Of a DNA stretch of 64,000 bases, positions 8,736-16,863 are shown piece after piece. The DNA lies in NCBI RefSeq assembly GCF_002941025.1, contig NZ_PTJS01000001.1:8331765-8395764 (forward strand), written 5' to 3'. The stretch comes from Streptomyces sp. QL37. GTDB lineage: Bacteria > Actinomycetota > Actinomycetes > Streptomycetales > Streptomycetaceae. The notes beneath the pieces are model-generated. The model did no database searches. It was not told the DNA's origin and saw only the letters and a list, made by a program, of their open reading frames with translations. The position numbers and the translations under genes were made by a program. Every line of letters starts with the position of its first letter. Positions within the stretch are counted from its first letter, which is position 1.

Positions 8736-9817
8736 TGCGGGCACGCCCCGGTCGGGTCGTACTCGCCGGCGTAGGTACCGACCGCGTCGCCGCCGGTGTT
8801 GCCGCTCATGGTGTTGGTGCACACCGGGCCCTGCGGGGTGCGCATGAACTTGATGCCACCACCCGCGTTGCCGGTGATCGTGTTGCCGTACACGCTCGTG
8901 CCGACACCGTCGGTCGCGGTGTCACCGCCGAGGCGGACACCCGCGCCCACGTTGTCGTGCACGGTGTTGTAGCGGAAGATGTTGCCGCTGCCGCGTGCGT
9001 CGAGACCGCCGGAACTGGAGTCCTTCTGGCCGCTGCAGTCGTTGTACTCGACGTAGTTGGCCGTCGAGTTCTCCTTCACGTCCACGCACTCGTTGCCCCG
9101 GGTGACGATGGTGTTGTGGTGGATGCGGTTGTTCCTGCTGACGTCGGCCGCCGCGTCCGGGGCGCCGTTGGCGCCCTGCTGTTCCGGCGCCGTGCCGAGA
9201 TAGATGCCTTCGCCGTTCTTGCCGCCCCCGCCGAACTCGAAGTCGGCGACCCCGCAGTCGGTGATGGTGTTGTCGTCCACCTCCGCGCCCGTGACCAGAT
9301 AGCGCAGCCTCAGACATTCGTCCGCCGCGTTCCTCAGCGTCATCCCGGTGATGCGCAGGGCGCCCACACCGTTACCTGGAGTCGTGCTCATGACATAGAT
9401 GAGCTTGAGGCGGTAGCCCGCGACGTCGTCGGCCGCGCCGTGCAGCCCGTCGACGGTGAAGCCGCTGAGCGTCGTCGAGTCGTGCCGCACCTGAATGATC
9501 CTGCTGTCGCCCGCCCCCTTCACCACCGCGTCCGACGGCCCCGTGAGCGTGACACCGGGGCGTGTGGTGACTACGTCCTGCCGGTACGTGCCGGCCGCGA
9601 GACGCACCACCGAGCCGGTGGGCGCCAGATCGAGAGCCTTCTGGATCGTGGCGAGCGGGGCCGCGGCCGACGTACCGGAGGCGGAGTCGTCCCCGGAAGG
9701 CGAGACGTAGTACGCGGTGGCGACCGCCGCCTCGGCGGCCGGGGACGGCGGGGCGAGGAGGAGCGGGGTGCCGGCGGCGAGCGCCGCGACGAGAACGGTA
9801 CGCAGTAAACGGCTCAT
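8732..9817 (-). CDS. Secreted right-handed parallel beta-helix protein (pectate-lyase / NosD-like fold)
   Basis: 361 residues with a classical signal peptide (hydrophobic segment ending APPSPAAEAAV). It has repeated beta-helix rungs rich in N-x-I/V motifs such as NRIHHNTIVTRGNECVDVKEN and GNTITGNAGGGIKF. The opening rungs (ATIQKALDLAPTGSVVRLAAGTYR) are typical of NosD and polysaccharide-lyase beta-helices. It may be a PL1/PL6/PL9-like lyase or only a binding scaffold; no catalytic residues can be assigned from sequence alone. A strong AGGAGG precedes the ATG, and the start overlaps the upstream stop as ATGA. Confidence 0.82.
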   Translation of the reverse strand: MSRLLRTVLVAALAAGTPLLLAPPSPAAEAAVATAYYVSPSGDDSASGTSAAAPLATIQKALDLAPTGSVVRLAAGTYRQDVVTTRPGVTLTGPSDAVVKGAGDSRIIQVRHDSTTLSGFTVDGLHGAADDVAGYRLKLIYVMSTTPGNGVGALRITGMTLRNAADECLRLRYLVTGAEVDDNTITDCGVADFEFGGGGKNGEGIYLGTAPEQQGANGAPDAAADVSRNNRIHHNTIVTRGNECVDVKENSTANYVEYNDCSGQKDSSSGGLDARGSGNIFRYNTVHDNVGAGVRLGGDTATDGVGTSVYGNTITGNAGGGIKFMRTPQGPVCTNTMSGNTGGDAVGTYAGEYDPTGACPQ

Positions 9818-10416
9818 GGGGTGTGCCTCCTGGGATCGGCGAAGGACAGAGCGAGCAGTACGGGGAGGCTGGGGCCCAGCAGCAGCGGCCCCAGCGGTAC
9901 GACGAGCGAGATCAGCACGGCGGAGACCACCGCGCCGAGCAGAGCGGTGCCCCGGGCAGGGGACCCGAAGCCGAGCGCGAGCGCGCCGGCCGACCAGGTG
10001 CGGACCGAGCCCTCACAGGACCGGCCGGCCTCGGCAGCCAGGGCGATGTGGTGGATGACGAGAGCGGCGGCGATGCCCACCTGCGCGGCGAGCACGACGA
10101 AGGTCCAGGGCTCGGAACGCCCCAGCAGGTACCCGATGTTCGCGGTGAGGACGACCGCCGCCGCCGTGGAGAGCAGCCCGTGCCGCCACAACGCCCGCCA
10201 GTAACGGGAGAACGCCGTGAAGGTGTTCGCGAACACGCGGCTGTCACCCTCCGCCCGCCACAGCTGCAGCGCGTGCGCCATGGCCGCGAGTGCGGGCAGC
10301 CACGTCACGACACCCAGGGACAGCACGGTGCACGCGGCCCCGGCGGCGGCCGGGTAGGCGATGAACTCCAGACGACGCAGCAGCGTCGGCCAGCCGGACG
10401 AGACTGTTGCCTGCAT
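9814..10416 (-). CDS. YesL-like (DUF624) integral membrane protein
   Basis: 200 residues with about five to six hydrophobic segments and the look of the DUF624/YesL family. YesL genes commonly sit beside carbohydrate ABC importers and polysaccharide-degradation genes, as in the Bacillus yes operon. Their function is not established, though a role as an accessory to importer permeases has been assumed. Here it lies between the second lyase and the beta-helix protein, 3 bases after the lyase stop, and its own stop overlaps the next start. Confidence 0.75.
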   Translation of the reverse strand: MQATVSSGWPTLLRRLEFIAYPAAAGAACTVLSLGVVTWLPALAAMAHALQLWRAEGDSRVFANTFTAFSRYWRALWRHGLLSTAAAVVLTANIGYLLGRSEPWTFVVLAAQVGIAAALVIHHIALAAEAGRSCEGSVRTWSAGALALGFGSPARGTALLGAVVSAVLISLVVPLGPLLLGPSLPVLLALSFADPRRHTP

Positions 10417-10419
10417 GAT

Positions 10420-12405
10420 TCAGCCGACCTTTCCCGTGCGGGGCTCCGGCACGTCGAGGAGCACGCGCCCGTCCAGCTCCAGCCGGGTGCACCGCACCAC
10501 GTACGGGGCCGCGCCCGGGACGAGCAGCACCGCGGCGGCATCGGCTTCCACCGATTCCGTACGGATGCGCCGGCCGACGGGGGACAGGAGGACGGTCTCC
10601 GCGGTCTCCGCGAAGGTGACCCCGTGCCCCTCCGCGCACGCGACCTGTTCGGCGCCCGGCGTTCCACCCGGAGTGAGCGTGGTGAGGAAGAGCGCTTCGC
10701 GCGACCGCGGGGTCGTCGCACGCAGTGTGTGCAGGGTGCGGGTCAGACGCAGGCCCGGCGTGCTCGACGTCGGATTGGCCTCGACCTCGGTGGCCTCGCA
10801 GCCGACCGAGGCGTCGGCCGGCGTGAACCGCTGCACGAGGGCGGTGGCCGCCCCCGACCTGATCAGCCTGCTCCCGTCGGGCATGAGCTCCGTCGGCCGG
10901 TCGGTCTGGAGCAGGAACGACCACTCGCGCTCCTCCTCCGCCTCGCCCAGGTCGAGCAGGACGATCCGCCCGGACGGTGTGAACACCAGGGTCCGGTCCA
11001 GGCGCCGGACGCCCAGCCCGGGGTCGTACATCGCGGCGATCTCCGCGGTGGCGTGCGCCCAGCCGCCCTCGGCGTCCGCCAGGACATCGCGCTGCCGGGC
11101 CTGCCGTTCGTGGGGAATGCCCTCGTAGACGTGGTAGCGGTCCTCGTCCGCGTACCCCTGGCCGTCCACCAGAAGGAGGTTGTGGTGCGCCGCCCGCTTG
11201 CGGTTGCTGTAGCCCTCGTCGACGGCGAGGAACTCCCCCTGCGAGACCAGCACGAAGGAGCCGGAATCGGGGTGGTGGTGCCCTTGGTTCAGGGTCTCCC
11301 ACCCCAGCTCCGCCCGGTGCTTCGCCGAGGTCTCCCACGCCGTGTGACCGCCACCCGGACTCGCCTTGAACGACACCAGCGTGGCGTCGTCGTCCCAGCT
11401 CGTACGGGCCGCGAGCAGCCCGAGGTCCGGGAAGAAGGCATGGGTCTCCGTCGGCCGGGCCGGCCGCACGGACGGGTCGTACCAGAGGTACTCCAGATAG
11501 GCCTCCGGCAGGATCCCCGGCCGCACCCCGCTCTCCGAGGCCTCCTTCCACAGCAGTTCGCCCGAGGCGAGATCGCCCATCCACCGGGCCTCCGCGATCC
11601 CGTACTGCGCCGCGAGCCGGTAGTACAGGCCGGCGCTGTGGCCGCTGCGCCGGTCGTGGCAGTCACCGTGGTCGACGTTGAAGGCGAAGCCCGGCGCCGT
11701 CTGGTGGAGCCGGTAGCGGAACGTCGAGGAGAGGAAGCCGCCACGCCCCCACCAGTCGATGCCCTCGGCCTCCTGGAGAAGATCCAGATGGATCGCCAGG
11801 AACGGCACGCCGTAACGCCAGTAGACGACGCCCTCGGCGTGCGAACCGTCCGGCGGCATCAGGTCCAGGACCGTGCCCAGGTTGTCCTTCGCACGCTCGG
11901 TCCACTCCTCCTTGCCCAGCACGTAACCGGCCGTCGCCAGACCCGCGTAACAGATCCAGTTGTGGTTCTGCCAGTACGACGACGACCACCAGCGGCCCTC
12001 GCTCGCCACCGCGAACTCGTACATCCGGCGGCCCTGGAGCAGCAGCTTGTACCGGAGCAGGGCCCGCACCCCGTCCGGCAGCTCGTCACCGATCCAGCGG
12101 TAGGCGAGCGCGAGATGGTGCAGCAGCCAGCCCGCGTCCAGATCGTGGTCCGGCATGTGGGCGCGGCCCCAGTGCGGCAGCCGGACGGCGGCCTCGATCC
12201 AGCGGCGGCTCTCGTCCAGATGCGCGCGGTCACCGGTGGTGCGGTAGGCCAGGGCGGGGTTGGAGGCAGCGGGGCCGAGCCAGGTGACGCTGGCCAGAGG
12301 ATGCGTACGGGGCGGGGTCAGGCCGCGGTGCCGGGCGGCCTCCTCCCGGAGGCGGAGCTCCTGGGCGGGGCGCGGACCGGGCGGCGGGGTGGCGGACAGC
12401 AGCAT
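10420..12405 (-). CDS. Heparinase II/III-family polysaccharide lyase (first of two)
   Basis: 661 residues. The first half is an alpha/alpha toroid (WWSSSYWQNHNWICYAG; PPDGSHAEGVVYWRYG). The second half is the heparinase II/III beta-sheet domain with the histidine-rich core LNQGHHHPDSGSFVLVSQGE, followed by YSNRKRAAHHNLLLVDGQG. These Asn/Tyr/His/Arg positions are typical of PL12/15/17/21-type lyases, which cleave uronic acid-containing polymers or oligomers. No signal peptide is apparent, so it may act on imported oligosaccharides. It is coupled to its neighbours by 3-base gaps and differs clearly in sequence from the adjacent paralogue. Confidence 0.88.
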   Translation of the reverse strand: MLLSATPPPGPRPAQELRLREEAARHRGLTPPRTHPLASVTWLGPAASNPALAYRTTGDRAHLDESRRWIEAAVRLPHWGRAHMPDHDLDAGWLLHHLALAYRWIGDELPDGVRALLRYKLLLQGRRMYEFAVASEGRWWSSSYWQNHNWICYAGLATAGYVLGKEEWTERAKDNLGTVLDLMPPDGSHAEGVVYWRYGVPFLAIHLDLLQEAEGIDWWGRGGFLSSTFRYRLHQTAPGFAFNVDHGDCHDRRSGHSAGLYYRLAAQYGIAEARWMGDLASGELLWKEASESGVRPGILPEAYLEYLWYDPSVRPARPTETHAFFPDLGLLAARTSWDDDATLVSFKASPGGGHTAWETSAKHRAELGWETLNQGHHHPDSGSFVLVSQGEFLAVDEGYSNRKRAAHHNLLLVDGQGYADEDRYHVYEGIPHERQARQRDVLADAEGGWAHATAEIAAMYDPGLGVRRLDRTLVFTPSGRIVLLDLGEAEEEREWSFLLQTDRPTELMPDGSRLIRSGAATALVQRFTPADASVGCEATEVEANPTSSTPGLRLTRTLHTLRATTPRSREALFLTTLTPGGTPGAEQVACAEGHGVTFAETAETVLLSPVGRRIRTESVEADAAAVLLVPGAAPYVVRCTRLELDGRVLLDVPEPRTGKVG

Positions 12406-12408
12406 GGA

Positions 12409-14196
12409 TCAGCTCCCCGTCCCGAAACGCTCGGCCGAACCGTCCGCCAGCTCCACCGTCAGCTCCTCGCCGTCGAGCCGTACACCGGTCACCGCCGGGC
12501 CCGCGGAGGCCGCCTGGTACACCGACGCGAACGTGATCCGCTCCGCCTCCCCGGCGAAGTCGACCCAGGTGCGTGTGCGCTGCGGATCGTCGGCCGGACC
12601 GGGGCCGGGCCGTGAGAACGGACGGACCTCCACCCCGGCCGTGTGCGTGTGCCAGCCGTGCAGGGTCTCGTCGCCGTACCAGGTGGTGCGCACCGGCCCG
12701 GTCGCCTGCTGCTGCACGTCGAGAGCCGTCCCCGGACGAAGCTGTCCGGTGACGCGGTGCGCCTCCCGGCCCGTCACGGTCAGCAGGTCCACCAGACAGC
12801 AGTCGGCCGCCACCACCCTGCGCACCGCCCGCACCCCTTCGTACGCCGTGGTGACCTCGGCGGTCACGGAGCGGGCGTCCGAGGCCAGGAGCGCGCCGGC
12901 GCACTCCGCCTGCTCGGCGCCGTCGACCCGGAACGCCGGATGCGCCTCGGTCGACGCGTACAGGTCACGGAACTCGGCGTGTGCGTAGGGCACCTGGCCG
13001 GGATCGGGCTGCCACGGGGTCGTGTCGCCGTACAGATAGAGCGACAGTTTGTCGCGGTGCCCGTGCGAGCCGCCGTGCGGGCCGAAGTCCAGCAGGGCGT
13101 GGATCCCAGCGGCGCGCACCACTCCGTAACCGGCCGAGGGGAAGACCGTGACCGCCTCCGGTGCCGGGCGGTGGGGGAGGGGCGGCCCCGCGAACCAGCC
13201 GCCCAGCTCCCGGTCCAGTCCGTCGTCGTGGGTGCCCAGCTCGTCCCGGGCCCGCGCCGTCACCCCTTCCAACGCCTCGGACGGCACCAGTTGCTGTGCC
13301 AGTGCGGCCAGTTCGAGCCACTCCAGGGCCAGCGGACGGCGCAGATACGGGCCGTCGTGCAGTGCCGGCAGGATGCCGCCGTCCGTCGCGATCACCGCCA
13401 GGACGTCCGTCATCCCGGCAAGCACCCCCACCACGTCGGACGGGATCGCCGCCGGGTCGGTGGAGCGCAGAGCCAGGAGCGCGGCGCGCAGCACGAAGCC
13501 GTGGTAGTAGGTGCTGCCCTCCCACTCCCAGCCGTCGTCGGCGACGGCCACCCGCAGATGCGCGTACAGCCCGTGTTCGCCCTCCAGCCACTGCTTCGCG
13601 CCGTCCCACTCCAGTCCGCGCGCCGCCGATGCCGCGCGGCTCGCGGACGCACCGGCCGCGTTCAGCCAGGCGGTGTAGTTCGACGCCAGCTGACCGCGGC
13701 CCGTGAGCACGCCGCGGGCCTCCAGCGCCGCCCGCTCCAGCTCGTCCAGGAGCGGCAGCACCGCAGCCAGACCGTCCGTGCCGTGCTCTGCCAGCGTGAT
13801 CACGGTGTGCCCGATGTTCACCGCCCAGATCGCGTCGGTCAGCGCCTGGTGGAAGAGACGTCCGCGCAGCATCCAGCCCTGCGCCTCGCCGTGCTCCTCC
13901 GTGGCGAGGGACGCGTAGAGCTCGGCGTACTCGACGAGCCGGGCCACCGCCTCCGCGCGCTCGCCCCGGTGGGCCAGCACCCGGAGGTGCCGGGCCCACG
14001 CCTGGTGCGACAGGACCACCCACGCGCCGCGCACCGCCGCCGTGTCCACCCGGCAGCCGTGCGCGCACCGCGCACCGCCCTCGGGAAAGGTCCCGGCGAG
14101 AACGTCACCGTGATCGAGCTCCACACCGTGCGCCGGACAGACGTACGCGTGCCACCAGCCGCCCCGGTCCCGGGGGATCCGCCTCAACGCGGCCAT
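12409..14196 (-). CDS. Heparinase II/III-family polysaccharide lyase (second of two)
   Basis: 595 residues. It opens with a small Cys-containing segment (YVCPAHGVELDH; CAHGC) that could bind a metal, then an alpha/alpha toroid (EWEGSTYYHGFVLRAALLAL). The heparinase II/III sheet domain follows with LDFGPHGGSHGHRDKLSL, which matches the conserved HGHxDxLS motif of exo-acting oligo-uronide lyases. No export signal is visible. Its start overlaps the SDR stop by 13 bases. It probably depolymerises oligouronides inside the cell; the paired lyases may handle different linkages. Confidence 0.88.
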   Translation of the reverse strand: MAALRRIPRDRGGWWHAYVCPAHGVELDHGDVLAGTFPEGGARCAHGCRVDTAAVRGAWVVLSHQAWARHLRVLAHRGERAEAVARLVEYAELYASLATEEHGEAQGWMLRGRLFHQALTDAIWAVNIGHTVITLAEHGTDGLAAVLPLLDELERAALEARGVLTGRGQLASNYTAWLNAAGASASRAASAARGLEWDGAKQWLEGEHGLYAHLRVAVADDGWEWEGSTYYHGFVLRAALLALRSTDPAAIPSDVVGVLAGMTDVLAVIATDGGILPALHDGPYLRRPLALEWLELAALAQQLVPSEALEGVTARARDELGTHDDGLDRELGGWFAGPPLPHRPAPEAVTVFPSAGYGVVRAAGIHALLDFGPHGGSHGHRDKLSLYLYGDTTPWQPDPGQVPYAHAEFRDLYASTEAHPAFRVDGAEQAECAGALLASDARSVTAEVTTAYEGVRAVRRVVAADCCLVDLLTVTGREAHRVTGQLRPGTALDVQQQATGPVRTTWYGDETLHGWHTHTAGVEVRPFSRPGPGPADDPQRTRTWVDFAGEAERITFASVYQAASAGPAVTGVRLDGEELTVELADGSAERFGTGS

Positions 14197-14948
14197 ACGC
14201 CACCGTCGATGTCCACCGTGGTGGCGGTGAGGAAACCCGAGGCGGGCGACGCCAGATGGACGACCGCGTGGGCGACGTCCTCCGGGGTGCCCGCCCGGCC
14301 GACCGGTATGCCCGCCTCCATGGCCTCCTGGGCCGGAACGGCGGTGAACGTGTCGTGGAACGCGGTGCCCTTGATGAAGCCGGGGGCGACGGTGTTGACC
14401 GTGACACCCGTGCCGGCGAGCTCCTTCGCGAGGCCCTTGGTGAAGCCCCGGACGCCGGCCTTGGCGGCCGCGTAGGCCACCGAGCCCGGTCCGCCGCCGT
14501 TGTGCGCGGCCAGCGACGACATCGTGATGACCCGCCCCGCGGAGGACTGCGTCAGATGCGGCAGGGCGGCGCGAACCGTGCGGAACGTCGACGTGAGATT
14601 GGTGGAGACGACCCGCTCGAAGTGGTCGTCGGACATCTCCGCGATCTTCTCGCGGCCGATGAGATGGCCCGCGTTGCAGACGAGGACGTCCAGCCCGCCG
14701 AGGAAATCGGTGGCCTCCTCGACCAGCAGGTCGACCTCGGCGGTCACCGTCACGTCGGCCCGGAACGCCTTGGCCCTGCGGCCCAGCGCCTCGATCGCCG
14801 AGACGGTCCTCGCCGCCTCGTCCGCGGAGGAGTGGTAGTGCACGGCGACATCGGCGCCGGCCTCGGCCAGGGCGACCGCGATGGCGCGGCCGATGCCGTG
14901 CCCCGCCCCGGTGACGAGAGCGCGGGAGCCGTTGAGATCAGCAGACAT
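14184..14948 (-). CDS. Short-chain dehydrogenase/reductase
   Basis: 254 residues, the classical SDR length. It has the cofactor motif TGAGHGIGRA near the N-terminus, NAG in the middle, the catalytic Ser in TMSSLAAHN, and YAAAKAG supplying Tyr and Lys. The C-terminus ends in DIDGGVW, as in FabG-like sugar and uronate reductases. Lodged between the importer and the lyases, it is a good candidate for reducing the keto-uronate released after lyase action (as the DEH reductases of alginate users do), but this is inferred from context only. Confidence 0.88.
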   Translation of the reverse strand: MSADLNGSRALVTGAGHGIGRAIAVALAEAGADVAVHYHSSADEAARTVSAIEALGRRAKAFRADVTVTAEVDLLVEEATDFLGGLDVLVCNAGHLIGREKIAEMSDDHFERVVSTNLTSTFRTVRAALPHLTQSSAGRVITMSSLAAHNGGGPGSVAYAAAKAGVRGFTKGLAKELAGTGVTVNTVAPGFIKGTAFHDTFTAVPAQEAMEAGIPVGRAGTPEDVAHAVVHLASPASGFLTATTVDIDGGVWPR

Positions 14949-14993
14949 GGGTGAAGCCCTTTCGATGGCCGGCCCGCAGCGGGCCGGAACCGG

Positions 14994-15899
14994 TCACTTG
15001 AGACCGGCGGTTGCGAAGCCCTGCACGAAGTAGCGCTGGCCGATGAGGAAGAGGACGACCATGGGCAGGGTGGCGAGCGTGGTGCCCGCCATCAGGAAGT
15101 GCCACTGGGTGCCGTTCTCCGTCTTGAAGACGGAGAGCCCCACCTGGATCACCCGCAGGCTGTCCGTGTGGGTCACCAGCAGCGGCCAGAGGAAGTTGTT
15201 CCACGACGATTCGAAGGTCAGCAGCGCCACGGTGATGAAAGCCGGCTTGACCTGCGGCGACATGATCCGGGCGTAGATCCGGAACTCGCCCAGCCCGTCG
15301 AGCCGGGCCGCCTCCTCCAGCTCCACCGGCAGGTCCAGGTAGAACTGCCGGAAGAGGAAGACGGCGAACGGCGTGACCGCGCCCGGGATGATGAGCGCCC
15401 ACCAGCTGTCCAGCCAGCCGCTCCCACCCTGGCCGAGGATGTCGTTCCCCCCGGCCAGCGGCATGAAGCGGACGATCAGGAACTCCGGCAGCACCTTGGT
15501 GTACGTGGGGATCATCAGGGCCGCGACGAAGAGATAGAAGATCATCTCGCTGCCGCGGAACCTGATCCGCGCCAGCGCGTACCCCGCCATCGACGCCACC
15601 AGGACGTTGAGGACGGTGTGGCTGATCGCGATGATGAAACTGTTCCGGGCGTACGTGGCGAACGGGGCCGCCTTCAACGCCTCGACGTAGTTCCCGAACT
15701 CCCAGTGCTCCGGCAGTAGTCCGGCGTCCTGCGACGCGATCTCCACCGGGGTCCTGAGCGAGGTGAGCACCATCCAGGCGAACGGCACCACCATCAGCAG
15801 CGAGACGACGGACAGCGTCGCGTAGAGCGCGATACGGCCGAGGGGAACGGGCCGCTTCCGCGGGGCGGGAGCCGGTTTCAGCAGCTCAGTTGTGGCCAC
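14994..15899 (-). CDS. Carbohydrate ABC transporter permease, MalG type
   Basis: 301 residues with six hydrophobic segments and the cytoplasmic EAA loop (ELEEAARLDGLGEFRIYARI) that docks on the ATPase. It ends in the MalG-type tail RYFVQGFATAGLK. Its start overlaps the partner permease by 14 bases. No ATP-binding subunit is encoded here. Streptomyces sugar importers of this class commonly share one MsiK ATPase encoded elsewhere, so this importer is probably MsiK-energised. Confidence 0.93.
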   Translation of the reverse strand: MATTELLKPAPAPRKRPVPLGRIALYATLSVVSLLMVVPFAWMVLTSLRTPVEIASQDAGLLPEHWEFGNYVEALKAAPFATYARNSFIIAISHTVLNVLVASMAGYALARIRFRGSEMIFYLFVAALMIPTYTKVLPEFLIVRFMPLAGGNDILGQGGSGWLDSWWALIIPGAVTPFAVFLFRQFYLDLPVELEEAARLDGLGEFRIYARIMSPQVKPAFITVALLTFESSWNNFLWPLLVTHTDSLRVIQVGLSVFKTENGTQWHFLMAGTTLATLPMVVLFLIGQRYFVQGFATAGLK

Positions 15900-16851
15900 G
15901 ACTGCCTCCCATGATCCGCTTGTTGACCAGGGTGAAGCCCATCAGCAGCACGAAGAGCACCAGTGACTGCGCGCTGGCGTAACCGACGCGGAACTCCCGG
16001 AAGGCGGACTTGTAGATCTCGTACGTCATCATCGTGGTGCTGTTGGCGGGACCGCCGTCGGTCAGGATGTAGATCTGGTCGAAGGACTGGAACGCGCTGA
16101 TCATCGAGGTGATGAGCACGAAGAAGGTCGCCGGCTTCAGCAGCGGCAGCGTGATCGAGAAGAACTGCCTGACCCTGGACGCCCCGTCCACCGACGCGGC
16201 CTCGTACAGCTCTCTCGGCAGGGACTGCAGTGCGGCGAGGTAGATGAGCATCTTCATGCCGATGCCCTGCCAGATACCGACCAGGATCACCGACGGCAGT
16301 GCCCAGGTGGTCGAGGACAGCCAGGCCGGGCCCTCGATGCCGAGGAACGACAGCATCGTGTTGAGCAGACCGTTGCCCGGGTTGTAGATCCACAGCCAGA
16401 CCAGCGCGATCGCGACGGTGGCGGTGACCTGGGGCAGGAACACGGCGGTGCGGAAGATACCGCGCGCCTTGAGCCCCGTGTGCAGGGCGAGGGCCACCAG
16501 CAGGCCCAGAGCCATCCCGAACGGCACCGTGAAGAAGGTGTACAGAAGGGTGTTGACGATGGATTTGCGGAAGACCGCGTCGTCCAGCATGTCCCGGAAA
16601 TTGGCCAGGCCCACGAACTCCGGCGCGGTCAGCACGTCGTACTTCGTGAAGGCCAGACACACCGAGACCACGACCGGAAGACCGATCCACAGCGAGGCGT
16701 GCAGCAGCGCGGGCGCCACCATGAGCATGCCCGCCCGGCGGCGACGGCGTCCCGGTCCGGTGGGGACCCGGCCGGTCCGCCTCGGCGCCGAGGTCTCAGG
16801 AGGGGAAGGCGGCCGTGCCGGCCTGGCCTTCACTACGGTTGTCGCTCCCAT
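15886..16851 (-). CDS. Carbohydrate ABC transporter permease, MalF type
   Basis: 321 residues. A charged N-terminal tail rich in Pro/Arg is followed by six membrane segments. The EAA loop (ELYEAASVDGASRVRQFFSI) is clear and the C-terminus ends with VNKRIMGG. It forms the inner-membrane channel together with the downstream MalG-type subunit. It starts 12 bases after the binding-protein gene. Confidence 0.93.
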   Translation of the reverse strand: MGATTVVKARPARPPSPPETSAPRRTGRVPTGPGRRRRRAGMLMVAPALLHASLWIGLPVVVSVCLAFTKYDVLTAPEFVGLANFRDMLDDAVFRKSIVNTLLYTFFTVPFGMALGLLVALALHTGLKARGIFRTAVFLPQVTATVAIALVWLWIYNPGNGLLNTMLSFLGIEGPAWLSSTTWALPSVILVGIWQGIGMKMLIYLAALQSLPRELYEAASVDGASRVRQFFSITLPLLKPATFFVLITSMISAFQSFDQIYILTDGGPANSTTMMTYEIYKSAFREFRVGYASAQSLVLFVLLMGFTLVNKRIMGGSRGHN

Positions 16852-16863
16852 GGTGACGGGTCC

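Noticed and set aside
9823..12615. A 930-codon open frame on the plus strand
   Set aside because: It mirrors the heparinase, YesL and beta-helix genes. No domain, no ribosome site and biased composition.
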